In this document: piece by piece, positions 22,176 to 32,434 of the stretch
Layout: the number at the start of each line of letters is the position of its first letter
Position numbering within the stretch: the stretch's first letter is position 1
Source: Zizania palustris
Lineage: Eukaryota; Streptophyta; Magnoliopsida; Poales; Poaceae
Direction: 5' to 3'
Assembly: GCA_019279435.1 (NCBI GenBank)
Contig: JAAALK010000080.1
Span: forward strand, 94,338,553-94,402,552
Length of the DNA stretch: 64,000 nucleotides
The notes under the pieces: generated by a model
Seen by the model: only the letters and a program-made list of their open reading frames with translations
What the model was told of the DNA's origin: nothing
Database searches by the model: none
Translations under genes and position numbers: made by a program

Positions 22176-22440
22176 CCTTCCACCTCTGGTTACTGTGGTT
22201 CGGGTATGCATTCAGATTGCAAGTTCGACTTCTATCGCTGACGGGTGGGGCCAGAAAGTAAAAAGGTGTGAACCCGCGGTTAAAATTTTGTCTGTACTTT
22301 TTCCTGGAAGTCTAACGGCTACTTGAAGGGTAAAAGCTCAAAATGTATGCCTCTCTGCAATGCTTCTCCTCCGCAATGGTTCATTTCCATGCAAAGCGTT
22401 CACACGGGAGTCCAAGATCAAAGCTTCCATCAGACGTACC

Positions 22441-23707
22441 TGTTGACACTAAATCGTGCCCCCACACTTGGGTCATTTCGATCATCCAAAAGTGTGCGGA
22501 TACTTAGGGACAAGCAAAAGCGTGACGCAGCACCGACATCGCGTTCCGACTACCCTTAGTCATGATAAGGGGGGTGGAGTCGCCATGCAATCAGATCACA
22601 CAAGATAATCCAATTAGCCGAAAGAAATATATTTAAACAGAATAAATCAGCAAACCAGTCAGAGCCTGTCTACTTTAGAGTATAATGCGAAGGGGGTCAC
22701 GAAGTATACCTTCGGCGTCTGGTGCGAAGTGTCCCGCCGAAGGGTACCTTCGGCGTTCGGACTGATCTGGTTGAAGATGAACTCCGAACAGATCTAGAGA
22801 CGACAATCACCTCCGAACGGTGGGGTTCGGCGTGAAGTCTTTGATACGACAGGGTTCGGAGTAACGACCCGAGAGCAACGTGCAATCGTAACTTCATCCG
22901 GAGCAGAGTGCGAGCGTGGCGAAGCCTGTCATGACGAAGTGTGTAGTCGAAGCAACAATTTCGTCGAAGGGTGTTCTGGTAACCTACGAAACCAATATTT
23001 CAGCTCCGGACGCCTCCGACGAAGTAGCTCCGAACATAGGTGACCTGCAACAGATGAGATTTGAAATACTAATTCGGCCTGAGGACCGAATTCTGCTAAG
23101 TGTTGCACTGTAGCGAAGGTAGCAATCTATACGCAAATTAGCGGATACTTCACAGGCAAAGTAACCAGGCGATAGCAATCTATTATGTAGATTAACGGAT
23201 ACTTCACAAGCGAAGTAACAAGGATTACCACTGTTCCAAAGTGGCCGGCGGAGGGCTTCCAGGCAATCCCACGAAGAGGTACAGAAAAGTAAAGGTAAAT
23301 AAATGCGATCAAAGCTAGGGCTTTGGAATTTGATTTGTGTTGGGGGGCCTCTAAGCTGGCCTCGCCTCTCTATTTATAGGGCTAAACTTCTGATCTAATC
23401 TGCTATAATTCAGCTTGGATAGAGGTAATGACTTAGCCGGAATTGTATGTAACTCTATCTCTGCGAAGTGGGCTTCGGCCAGGCACATCGAGCTTGCTCC
23501 TCAGGCCGAAGCTCGGCGGTGTGGGCCTCCGAAGGCTTCCTAGCCGAAGGTCGTGGGCTGGTCGGAAGCTTTTGGAGCCCATAGCCCAATGGACCTTCGG
23601 CCCTATAGGGCTTTGGCCTGCCTCGGGACATGTGTATTTTTGGCCCAAATTACCAAAATTGATATTTTGACAATCTCAGCCATTGATGCCATTTTTTGCT
23701 ATCAACA
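22441..23707 (-). repeat. TatC 3' LTR
   Basis: 1267 bp, TGTTGATAG to AGTGTCAACA in element orientation. It has the same ends and much shared sequence as the solo LTR at 36424-37741 (1318 bp), read on the opposite strand. It carries repeated CGAAGG and TTCGGCG-type motifs. A TATA-like stretch (TATAAATAGAG on the minus strand) lies near 23371-23381. Confidence 0.92.
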
Positions 23708-23725
23708 TATGCCCCTGCCTTTTAG
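23708..23725 (-). promoter_or_regulatory. TatC polypurine tract
   Basis: The minus strand reads CTAAAAGGCAGGGGCATA directly before the LTR TGTTGATAG. Confidence 0.7.
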
Positions 23726-23899
23726 TGAACTAAGTGAACTAAAAGCACAATGAGCTAAAGACGATACCGTCCATATCGGCCAGTCGACACCTTTCACGCT
23801 GTTTGCCACACGCTTGGGAAATACCTTTTTAAGTATCTACCATTCAAGCTCTTCGAAATTGCTCTCCTTGCAGAGATTCCAACATATATGCATTGCTGG

Positions 23900-24900
23900 G
23901 AGCGATCTTGGCTATTCTGAAAGGACCTTTCCAACTAGGTGACCACTTACCAAACTTGGGACTCTTAGTGCCTAAGGTAAAATCGTCTTCCAAACCAAGT
24001 CTCCTACTTGAAACGATTTTGGTTTAACCTTCTTATTGTAGGCTTTAGCTACTCTCCTCTTATCTACTTCTATGGATTCTAAAGCCTTTAGTCTTTTACG
24101 GTCACTTCTTCTAGGTTATCCTTCAAAGAGTTTCATACTCGTTGGACCTAAGCCGTCTTGCTTTAACACTCTTAAGGAGCCAAGATCTACTTCTACAAGC
24201 AGAACGACTTCTTGTCCATATACCAACTCATATGGACTGACTTTGGTAGCACCGTGCTTTGCAATTCTACAAGCCCATAGCGCCTCGGAAAGCACTACAT
24301 GCCACCTTTTAGGAAATTCTTCAATTTTCTTCTTAATGAGCTTAATCACGGTTTTATTACTAGACTCGGCCTGACCATTGGCCTGCGCATAGTAAGGTGA
24401 AGAGTTTATCAAACTTAATACAATAATATTCGGCGAAGTCCCTCACTTCTCCAGAAACAAATGAACTACCTTGATTTGTAGTAAGAGTTTGAGGAATGCC
24501 AACTATATGTATGATATGCTTCAATATAAAATAAAGTACCTCATTGTGAGTCATGTTCTGAGAGGCACGGCCCTCAGTCCACTTAGTGAAGTAATCTATC
24601 GCCATCAACATGAAACCGATGCCCTTTTGAGGAAGGAGGGTGAATTTGGCCGATGAAGTCTAAACCCAACCTCGAAACGACCATTGCTTAACAATAGGGT
24701 TGAGTAATGAGGCAGGAGCTAACTGAATATTGCCAAACTTCTACATGCTTCACGCCCTCTATACTACTTAAAACAATCCTCAATCATAGTCGGCCAATAA
24801 AAATCTGCTCTTTTGAGCATCCACTCATTTTCTGGGCTGACTGATGAGTACCACAAAGTCCTTCATGGACTTCTCCCGTAGCCACCTGGGAATGTTCGTG
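23900..24900 (-). pseudogene. TatC integrase, catalytic Asp mutated
   Basis: The minus strand shows a zinc-binding start (HEGLCGTHQSA-like, about 24870), then AIDYFTKW, a core segment TTNQGSSF, and QANGQAESSNK with the catalytic Glu. Family members normally have TDQG at the second catalytic position. Here the codon at 24474-24476 is AAT (Asn), which would inactivate the enzyme. Frames are also broken near 24400 and 24640. Confidence 0.82.
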
Positions 24901-25218
24901 GTCTAAACACTTCAATAATACTCCATCGATGGTTCGGTGATACAATGTGTTTTCTATCAACACGAATTTGAACGCTTGTCACCGAACCTTCCGATCAGCC
25001 CTTTGGCTAGGGTCTCTCAAATACTGGACAGTTGCAATTCTCCAATCGCCCTATAGGATTCAGAGGGTCTTGCTAGCTCACCCTCTAAAAAAATTTCTAA
25101 ACTAATGACTTCGTGGTGCCCCCCGAGCCATTCCTGCTCCTACCAAAGTCTGGCCGGACTGGCCATTCGGAGTGTGCCGGGCCGAAGCCCTCTGGAGGGT
25201 CCAGCCTCCCGGAGGCCC

Positions 25219-25785
25219 TCACCATGCGGGGAACTTTGGCTCATGGCCTCCGATGTGCCAGGCCCCTCGGTGGTCAGAGCACTCGGTCCAGGGACCTCGA
25301 CGCGTAGTAGCCTTCGACAACCGGAGGGTGCGCTTGCCCATCATCATAGGCTTCGGCAGTGAGACCGAGCATCGGCTTCTCCCATATGGAAAATATCCCC
25401 CTCCTGACTTGGTAACAAGATGCTTGTGAGCCAAATCATTTGCGATTGAATTGGCTTCTCTTGACACGTGAGAGATTTTGAAGTCATCAAAAGCAGCAAC
25501 TATGTCTAAACATTTGTCGAACTAACTATTAGCAGGCCATTAAAGCATTAAGCACTTTTAGCTACTTGTTGCACTACTAACAAAGAATCACCATATGCAT
25601 TGTCTAGCACCTACAAATTCTAGTAATTCAAGCCCTAGCAATAAAGCTTCATATTCAGCTTGGTTATTAGTAGAAGGAAATTCCAAATGAGCCGAAGTCT
25701 CAAAGTGCATTCCATTAGGTGATATGAGAACCACTCCAATAGCTTGGCCACTCTTGCAAGCCGAACCATCAAAATAAGTTTCCAT
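25219..25785 (-). pseudogene. TatC archaeal-type RNase H and linker
   Basis: The second RNase H of a Tat element: TYFDGSACKSGQAIGVVLISPNG and NNQAEYEALLLGLELL (25785-25588) carry the first Asp and the Glu of the active site. The later part with REANSIANDLAHK (about 25460) belongs to the end of this domain. A GC-rich linker at 25110-25390 runs on towards integrase and has no known fold that I can see. Confidence 0.8.
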
Positions 25786-25889
25786 GGTACTACCTCAACT
25801 AGAGCATTATCACTCCAGCTGACATCTATGTGGTGATCAACTATATAGTTGGCTACGATTTGGCCTTTCATAACTCCCAGGGGTTCGTA

Positions 25890-26165
25890 GGCCAAATCGT
25901 ATTCAATCAACGCGTAAGCCCATTTCCGATTCTTCCACTTAGAATCGGCTTCTGTAACATGTGCTTTATAACATCGGTTTGGCAAACGACAACAGTGTAG
26001 TAGGGAGAAGATAATGGCATAATTTGGTGCACGCGTAGTAAAGTGATAAACACAAACGTTCCACAAATGCGTACCTGGTTTCGGCATCCCAGGCGGCGGC
26101 TCAAGAACGTGATGATGTACTCTTTTCCCTCTACCTCCTTGATAAGCACGACCCTGATCACGCTA
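25890..26165 (-). pseudogene. TatC first RNase H fragment
   Basis: VIRVVLIKEVEGKEYIITFLSRRL-type sequence follows the reverse transcriptase thumb, typical for the RT-adjacent RNase H of plant gypsy elements. A frameshift follows shortly after, and the remainder is degraded. Confidence 0.72.
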
Positions 26166-26168
26166 TCT

Positions 26169-27010
26169 TCAGCAGCGATGTAGCTGAAACGGAATCCCGG
26201 CTTTGGGTGCTCTCACCACAGGCAGTGATGACAAGCACTCCTTGATTTTCTCAAAGGCACTTTGCTGGCTTGCCTCCCAAGTGAACTCGGCTTCATTCTT
26301 TAGTCGGAGTATGGGAACAAAGGCATCAATCTTGCTGGACAAGTTGGATATAAAGCGACGCAAATAGTTCATCTTGCCTAGCAACTTTTGTACATTGTTT
26401 TTGCACGTCGGTGCTGCAATGTTTCTAATCTTCTCAAGCCTCTTAGGATCAATTTCTATGCCTCTCTCGTGAATCATGAAACCTAAGAACTTACCCCGAC
26501 ACACCAAAAGCACATTTGAGTGGGTTCATTTTCAAACCATACTATCGCATCCTATCAAAAGCAACATTCAAATCGGCTAAATGGCTTCCCTAGCGTCCGA
26601 TTTGACTACAACATCATTGATGTAAACTTATAACATAACCCCTAGCATTCTTCAAACCAAAAGTCATAACGATCCACTCGAATAAACCGACAAAACCAGG
26701 GCATAGAAAGGCAGTCTTGTAGACGTCCTCTTCGCCCATAAAGATTTGATTATAACCAGCATTGCCATCAAGAAACCAGTACCTTGTGTCCGAAGCATCA
26801 TTGATTAGCATGTCGGCTATCGGCATTGGATACTCGTCTTTCGGAGTGGCTCTATTCAGATCTCTCAAATCATACATACCTGTATCTTGCCGCTCCCTTT
26901 CTTCTCTACAGGCACATGTTAGCAACCCATTATGCGTACCTGCATGGCCTAATAAATCAGCCTTGAGTAGTCGCTCTACTTCTTCTTTAACTCGATCATA
27001 GACGGCGGAG
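26169..27010 (-). pseudogene. TatC reverse transcriptase, active site mutated
   Basis: The palm contains DLRDLNRATPKDEYPMPIADMLI and FLDGNAGYNQI, followed by the TFGLKNA segment. The active site at 26613-26624 reads YIND where the family has YIDD, so the first catalytic Asp of the pair is Asn. The thumb (26513-26169) has GKFLGFMIHERGIEIDP and QKLLGKMNYLRRFI. At least two frameshifts separate these parts. Confidence 0.87.
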
Positions 27011-27479
27011 TTAATGCAACGAGGAGGTTGCTTAAAGGCCTAAATTTGGACTTGATAGGTACCCGATGCCCCACGAGCGCACGACTTAGTCCTGGCATCT
27101 CGCTATACTCCCATTCGAAACAATTGACATACGACCAAAGCAACTTTATTACTTCGGCCTTTTCATCAGGCTCTAAATGTTGGTTTACAAAAGTAGGCCT
27201 CGGATGCTACCATTACCTATGTAAACTTCCTCCAAGGGATCGGCCGACGCAAAACCTTGTCCTAATTTCTCTAGTTCGCTAAAGTCCCCGATGGCCTTGG
27301 CAATACCGTCTTTATTAGACCGATACTGCTCCACACGAGACTGTAGCCAATCCAGGTTACACTTGCAAGACTAACTTAATAATACAAAATAGCCGTGCTA
27401 CCCCTAGCTGACTTTACAGACACTTGTACAAAAGTCCTCTAGATACGCTGACAATCGTAGTCCGAAAGATCTCTACATG

Positions 27480-27990
27480 ACAGACACTCTACTTTGTTGT
27501 GAACGCGTCAACTGATACATCGGCCAATGACACTTGGGCCGAAGTACCTGCTCGGGATGACCTATACTTCATCGCCGTCCCAATGAATTAGGCACTGGTG
27601 TTGGGTAGAAGGAATGCAGCAATTCGCAATGCAGTCGCGCCCAAGCAACACGTTTAGTTACCTTGTACATCGACGACAAAAAATGTTGTTGTAAATGTCT
27701 TGTTGCCCACCGTCAATTCCATGGAGAGCACGCCCTTGGCCTCGATCTCTCGCCGTTGAAGCCGTTGAGCATCAAGTTAGTCTTCTTCAGATCATCCTCA
27801 TCCCTGCCAAGTTCTCAATAAGAGTAAGGCATTAAGTTAACAGTGGCACCACCATCGAAGAGCATCCGAGAGATCGACTTTTCGTCAAGTGACCTCTAAC
27901 ATGGAGAGGCTTTAGATGGCGAGCCGAGTCCTCGGGCTTCTCGAAGATGCATTGCGCAGGCCGAGGTTCATTGAGTGACCTTGGCCTCGT
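27480..27990 (-). pseudogene. TatC protease region
   Basis: Translation of the minus strand gives, across frameshifts, LMPYSY, ELGRDEDDLKKTNLMLNGFNG and RVAWARLHCELLHS-type pieces. These correspond to the plant gypsy protease blocks around the Asp-Gly-Gly active site and the GRDW motif. The active-site residues themselves cannot be read cleanly. About 470 bases (27011-27480) to its left are the linker to reverse transcriptase. Confidence 0.65.
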
Positions 27991-28090
27991 CTTGCGGTAG
28001 GGTGAACTCGGTGGGCAGCATGATGATGTTGATGGCCATCACCTAGGTGTGTGCCCTTCGAAGACGGGCTAGTCCTATCTCGACCCTCGT
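27991..28090 (-). other. TatC sequence running into the gap
   Basis: Probably the end of gag. Stops occur in all frames and no domain can be named. The sequence ends at the first N. Confidence 0.5.
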
Positions 28091-29090
28091 NNNNNNNNNN
28101 NNNNNNNNNNNNNNNNNNNNNNNNNNNNNNNNNNNNNNNNNNNNNNNNNNNNNNNNNNNNNNNNNNNNNNNNNNNNNNNNNNNNNNNNNNNNNNNNNNNN
28201 NNNNNNNNNNNNNNNNNNNNNNNNNNNNNNNNNNNNNNNNNNNNNNNNNNNNNNNNNNNNNNNNNNNNNNNNNNNNNNNNNNNNNNNNNNNNNNNNNNNN
28301 NNNNNNNNNNNNNNNNNNNNNNNNNNNNNNNNNNNNNNNNNNNNNNNNNNNNNNNNNNNNNNNNNNNNNNNNNNNNNNNNNNNNNNNNNNNNNNNNNNNN
28401 NNNNNNNNNNNNNNNNNNNNNNNNNNNNNNNNNNNNNNNNNNNNNNNNNNNNNNNNNNNNNNNNNNNNNNNNNNNNNNNNNNNNNNNNNNNNNNNNNNNN
28501 NNNNNNNNNNNNNNNNNNNNNNNNNNNNNNNNNNNNNNNNNNNNNNNNNNNNNNNNNNNNNNNNNNNNNNNNNNNNNNNNNNNNNNNNNNNNNNNNNNNN
28601 NNNNNNNNNNNNNNNNNNNNNNNNNNNNNNNNNNNNNNNNNNNNNNNNNNNNNNNNNNNNNNNNNNNNNNNNNNNNNNNNNNNNNNNNNNNNNNNNNNNN
28701 NNNNNNNNNNNNNNNNNNNNNNNNNNNNNNNNNNNNNNNNNNNNNNNNNNNNNNNNNNNNNNNNNNNNNNNNNNNNNNNNNNNNNNNNNNNNNNNNNNNN
28801 NNNNNNNNNNNNNNNNNNNNNNNNNNNNNNNNNNNNNNNNNNNNNNNNNNNNNNNNNNNNNNNNNNNNNNNNNNNNNNNNNNNNNNNNNNNNNNNNNNNN
28901 NNNNNNNNNNNNNNNNNNNNNNNNNNNNNNNNNNNNNNNNNNNNNNNNNNNNNNNNNNNNNNNNNNNNNNNNNNNNNNNNNNNNNNNNNNNNNNNNNNNN
29001 NNNNNNNNNNNNNNNNNNNNNNNNNNNNNNNNNNNNNNNNNNNNNNNNNNNNNNNNNNNNNNNNNNNNNNNNNNNNNNNNNNNNNNNNNN
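28091..29090. other. Assembly gap, 1000 N
   Basis: Exactly 1000 Ns, a conventional placeholder for a gap of unknown size. The sequence on its two sides is unrelated (TatC on the left, Helitron-like DNA on the right). Reading frames drawn across it are meaningless. Confidence 0.99.
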
Positions 29091-29098
29091 GATCAAAA

Positions 29099-29210
29099 AC
29101 CAAATACCACATTCAAATAACTTCAAAGGAAGTACCAATAGTTTCAACGAAATGAAACAAAAACCAAATATTACATTCAAATAACTTCAAAGGGAGTACC
29201 AATAGAAATA
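29099..29210. repeat. 64-bp direct repeat next to the gap
   Basis: CCAAATA-x2-ACATTCAAATAAC and the following bases occur twice, with the first copy from 29100 and the second from 29164. The period is 64 bp and there are a few differences. Confidence 0.85.
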
Positions 29211-29399
29211 AACACAAAACACCCGAATACGGGGAAGTACATAAACAACGCACATCACGATACACACAAGACTGTAACACTATGGATAGTCAGATAAATA
29301 GTTCCTAAACTCACACATTGTCGTAAGTCTGCATTTATATTTCGAAGACAACTAATTAACAATCTCTATAGTATTATGTGATGTGCCATATTAATTATA

Positions 29400-30445
29400 T
29401 GTGTTTGTATTGTTGGAACTACTTACTTTGCAAGGTAGTGTGGCTGGATGAATCGGATTAAACTTTACTGTAGTGTGTTCTGAAGTCTCTAAACACCTAT
29501 CGCCAAGTAGACAAATATTAGTGTAATTCATCACTAATCTTTTATGAATGATAAAGTGGGTTAGGACTGAATTACTGTGCTTCTTATGAAGTTGAAGCAT
29601 GGTTCCTAAAACAATATGGTGTTACGATGAGCTTCTGTCCATTCAGACATTTGATTTGTGAGGTAGTAACCCCAAATTCCAACACCATCATGTTCAAGCT
29701 AAAAAAGATCAAATTTTCATTAGCTTTTGATTTGCAACAACAATGTGATTGTTTATGACGATATAAGTGGTTGTATCTAACTTATGAATTACCTAATGTC
29801 CATCAGTGTTATCTCCCTATATAGACCTCCAATACGTTCCAATTTCCCCCAATAGACAACCACTCCAGCTATGTCTGTGCAAATAATCATATCACGCTAT
29901 AAGTAAGACAACTATTTTTTGAAACTATGCATCGCCGATTTAATTTACGAACGTACCCACAAACATTTATTCGGATGAATCCAAGCGTCATGAAACGTCA
30001 ATAGATATTTTGGATGGGGAGGGAATTGGATTGGAAGAATGTATGACTCAACTATTGTATTTCTTCGAAGAGAATCTTCATAGGCATGGGCAATGCTCCG
30101 ATAATACAATGCCTCTTCAAGATTCGGTTGAAAAATAGACAATGAATAGTATAACATTGTCCTTCATTTAGGAGAATGTTAAACCTATGAACATCCTCCC
30201 GCTCACATGCAATGACTTCTTTTAGCACCCTACGTACAATGTTTAGGTTTAGAATATGTCATATGTTAACTACTTTGTAAGATTTAGTCCAACGTATGTG
30301 CAACTTACAGTAATATCCATTAAAATAAATCGTTTTTTTTCTCCATGTTCATCAGGGCGAAACTTAACATCTATTCTGACGACTACACTCCATGGATGGC
30401 CTATGTGTTGGAACTCTATCTCATCAAATTTCATAACCTTAATAA
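29400..30445 (-). pseudogene. RPA1-like single-strand DNA-binding protein fragment with introns
   Basis: Minus-strand exons suggest an OB-fold protein like the large subunit of replication protein A. One at about 30441-30317 has GHPWSVVVRIDVKF and ends at GTAAGTTG. One at about 30240-29960 has FNILLNEGQCYTIH and, after a one-base shift, YYRSIAHAYE and NTIVE, ending at a GTACG donor. One at about 29872-29786, after an AG acceptor, has DIAGVVVYWGKLERIGG and REITLMD. The last matches the D-x-x-G-V-V and R-x-I-x-L-x-D pattern of RPA DNA-binding domains. Further exons may follow to 29400. Family call is from pattern memory. Truncated and shifted. Confidence 0.55.
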
Positions 30446-30894
30446 AAAATAAAATTTAGAACATCTTTCATCGTTGCAGTAAAGTTGGTTTTAGTAATAT
30501 AGGCTCACCTAGGTACCACCTCATTACGGGTTGGACGGTCGGCGTAAGTTCTCTTTCGCATGCCAGCCATTTAATATATCTAAGAAATTCAACTATATTA
30601 TAATGTTTTAATTTTGCGGTATTTATTTGACAAACCCAAAGATAAACACATTATTGACAAATAGAATAGAACCACATGTAAGAAGACAAGGATTAATAAA
30701 GTACTTCTAAAAAATAGGGAAAATTTTTTAAAGAATAAAAAGGGAGAAATATTAAAGAAATAAATAGGATAATTCATTGAAAAATGCCAAAAATACAAAA
30801 AATATAGAAAACGCAATTATGAAATATAGGAAATTATAAAAAATCATGGAAATGCTCAAAAAATTAGAATAGTGGTACTGAAAATGATGAGGTA
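30446..30894. other. AT-rich DNA, no gene seen
   Basis: Very AT-rich sequence inside the Helitron-like segment. ORFs here are low-complexity and hydrophobic. Confidence 0.6.
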
Positions 30895-31260
30895 TACAAA
30901 TGATAAAAAAAGTAAGAGCAATTTTACTGAACATGATGAATCATATAAAATTATCTCCATACCTAAATTTGTTTTTCTTAATTTTGGAAATTTTTCTAAT
31001 TTTCCAGGAAGAAATAAAACAGAAAAGCATAATTTTCCACGGAATAATAAATAGAAAATAGGCAATTATTAAATTCTGAAAATTGGAAATACTAACTATA
31101 AATGATAAACAAATTAAGAGTAATTGTACTGAACTTTTTAATCATACAAAATTATCTCCATACCTAAATTTGTTTTTTCTTATTTTGGGAATTTTTCTAA
31201 GTTTCTAGGAATAAATAAAAAAAAAGCAATATTTAAATTCTGGAATAAATAAAAAACAAA
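30895..31260. repeat. ~200-bp tandem duplication, AT-rich
   Basis: TTATCTCCATACCTAAATTT occurs at 30951 and again at 31152, with the preceding GATAAAxAAA and ACTGAAC motifs also repeated. The period is about 201 bp. The units are diverged, so the duplication is not recent. Confidence 0.8.
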
Positions 31261-31269
31261 ATTCTGGCC

Positions 31270-31810
31270 CAACAATGCAAACAGCAGGCCGGCCTCTACC
31301 TGGGCCCGGGCCAAGAAAGTTGCACGCGCGCGCGCCTAACCTGGGCCTGGGCCGGCTTTTTTCTCCCCGCCTAGGCCGCTTTCGGTCCATTTGATCCTGA
31401 CCGTCAGATTTGATCCAACGGCCAGCCGCCGATGTCGGCCATATAAAAGCCCCCCTCAGCCGAGAAACCCTAACCCTAATCATTTCCCTCCCCACCCGGC
31501 CAGGGCACGAGCGGCGCGACGGCGCACGTCTCCGCGAGCGGAGCGGCGGCGGGCCAACGGTCGTGCGTGCGGAGCGGCGGTGGGCCTGCGGTCGTGCCTG
31601 CGGCGGCGCGATGAGGGTAGTTGCGCGGTGGAGCGGTGGAGAGAGTGGGAGCGAGAGCAGCACCGGCGAGCCCTGCCCGCTGGCTTCCTCGCCGGAGTCC
31701 TCCGTTCACCCGAGGGTGAGCGAGGGCTCCGTCGAAGTAGCCCGCAGCGGAGTGAGCGCGCGGCGGAGCGGCGGCGAGCTACGGTTAGGGTTAGGGTTTA
31801 ACCCTATCCT
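31270..31810 (+). promoter_or_regulatory. GC-rich promoter-like DNA with TATA box and inverted telo-boxes
   Basis: A TATA box (TATAAAA, 31442-31448) is followed by AAACCCTAACCCTAAT at 31465-31480. This telo-box is typical of 5' leaders of plant housekeeping and ribosomal protein genes. A second telo-box in the opposite orientation is at 31783-31804. ORFs between them are GC-driven and unrecognisable. A T-rich stretch ending in TTTGTAG near 31930 looks like an intron. It may be a captured gene promoter and first exon; the gene is not identified. Confidence 0.5.
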
Positions 31811-31930
31811 TGTTTTTTTTATTTTTTTTGATTTGATCTGAACTATTTGTATTTGATCTGAGATCTGTTGTATGATCTGGTTGTTTGTGCTTGAACATGG
31901 TGTTTTGTTCTAAGTTCTTGGGGTTTGTAG

Positions 31931-32434
31931 GGTGAGTGAAGAGGTTTAGCAGGGGACGTAGGGAACAAACCAAACCTGTGTATGAGTAGATGTTTGTTCG
32001 AGCAGAGGGAAAGAGCAGAGGAACTGGTAGTGTCGAGAGAGCAGAGGGATGTCTGAACGGAGGGGAGGTTTCGGGTTTACTAAGAGGGGCACACGGGATG
32101 TGGTCGAGCTGGGCCGAGCACTGCGCGTGGGAGAGGAACTCCCTATTGCGCCGGCGGATAACATGGTCCAGGCGGGTTTGCGGCACGGACGGTGCAGTTC
32201 AAGGCAGTTGCGTCACGTTGAGGCGGCGCTGCACGCGGTAGCGGAATGGGTGCGGGGCTGGCTAGAGAAGCTAGGTTTCGCGTGGGTCGCGTGCGCGTAA
32301 TGGGCTGAGGAGGCGAGAATGCTTATTGGGCCACAGGCAGAATTGGTCAGCTGCTTCGCGGTCGAGGCGGGGAGGGAGGCGCGCTGCGCGCGGGTGCAGA
32401 CAGATGACCACTGTCCGATTTAATATAGTAGAGA
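31931..32434. other. GC-rich segment, no recognised gene
   Basis: ORFs on the plus strand (about 31990-32300) lack family features. This is the 5' end of the Helitron-like unit on the minus strand. Confidence 0.5.

Larger units (their letters stand above)
17396..22440 (+). mobile_element. TatB: 3' part of a plus-strand Tat element, host of SireB
   Basis: The order is integrase C-terminus, spacer with a 116-bp tandem repeat, then a minus-strand intron-containing gene with its own TATA box. This is the same plan as TatA but reversed in the window and clearly diverged in sequence. It is cut on the left by SireB and on the right by the TatC LTR at 22441. No TatB LTR is visible. Confidence 0.85.
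22441..28090 (-). mobile_element. TatC: Ty3/gypsy Tat element, 5' end lost in gap
   Basis: Its 3' LTR is at 22441-23707. Integrase, two RNase H domains, reverse transcriptase and protease follow rightwards on the minus strand, up to the N gap. GTACC at 22436-22440 would be its target-site copy; the partner is not visible. Unlike TatA and TatB it has only about 0.2 kb between integrase and the LTR, so no antisense gene. A solo LTR of the same family is at 36424-37741. Confidence 0.9.
29091..32434 (-). mobile_element. Helitron-like segment, truncated by the gap
   Basis: On the minus strand SireB reverse-transcriptase homology stops at 32435. It is followed by TCTCTACTATATTAAATC, which resembles the 5' terminus of grass Helitrons (TC start, next to a host A). 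The segment carries an RPA-like gene fragment on the same strand (29400-30445), as plant Helitrons often do, plus GC-rich promoter-like DNA that could be captured. The 3' end (CTRRT with hairpin) is not in the window, and no Rep/helicase is seen. The boundary is clear; the class is inferred. Confidence 0.5.

Noticed and set aside
27912..29184. Long ORFs of 345-422 codons
   Set aside because: Made almost entirely of N-gap positions.
31465..31804. Telomere repeats suggesting an interstitial telomere
   Set aside because: Only two to three repeat units at each site, next to a TATA box; better explained as telo-boxes of a promoter.
31391..31841. Arg/Ala-rich ORFs of about 140 codons downstream of the TATA box
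   Set aside because: Several overlapping frames are open because of GC content; none shows a recognisable protein. A real first exon cannot be chosen from sequence alone.
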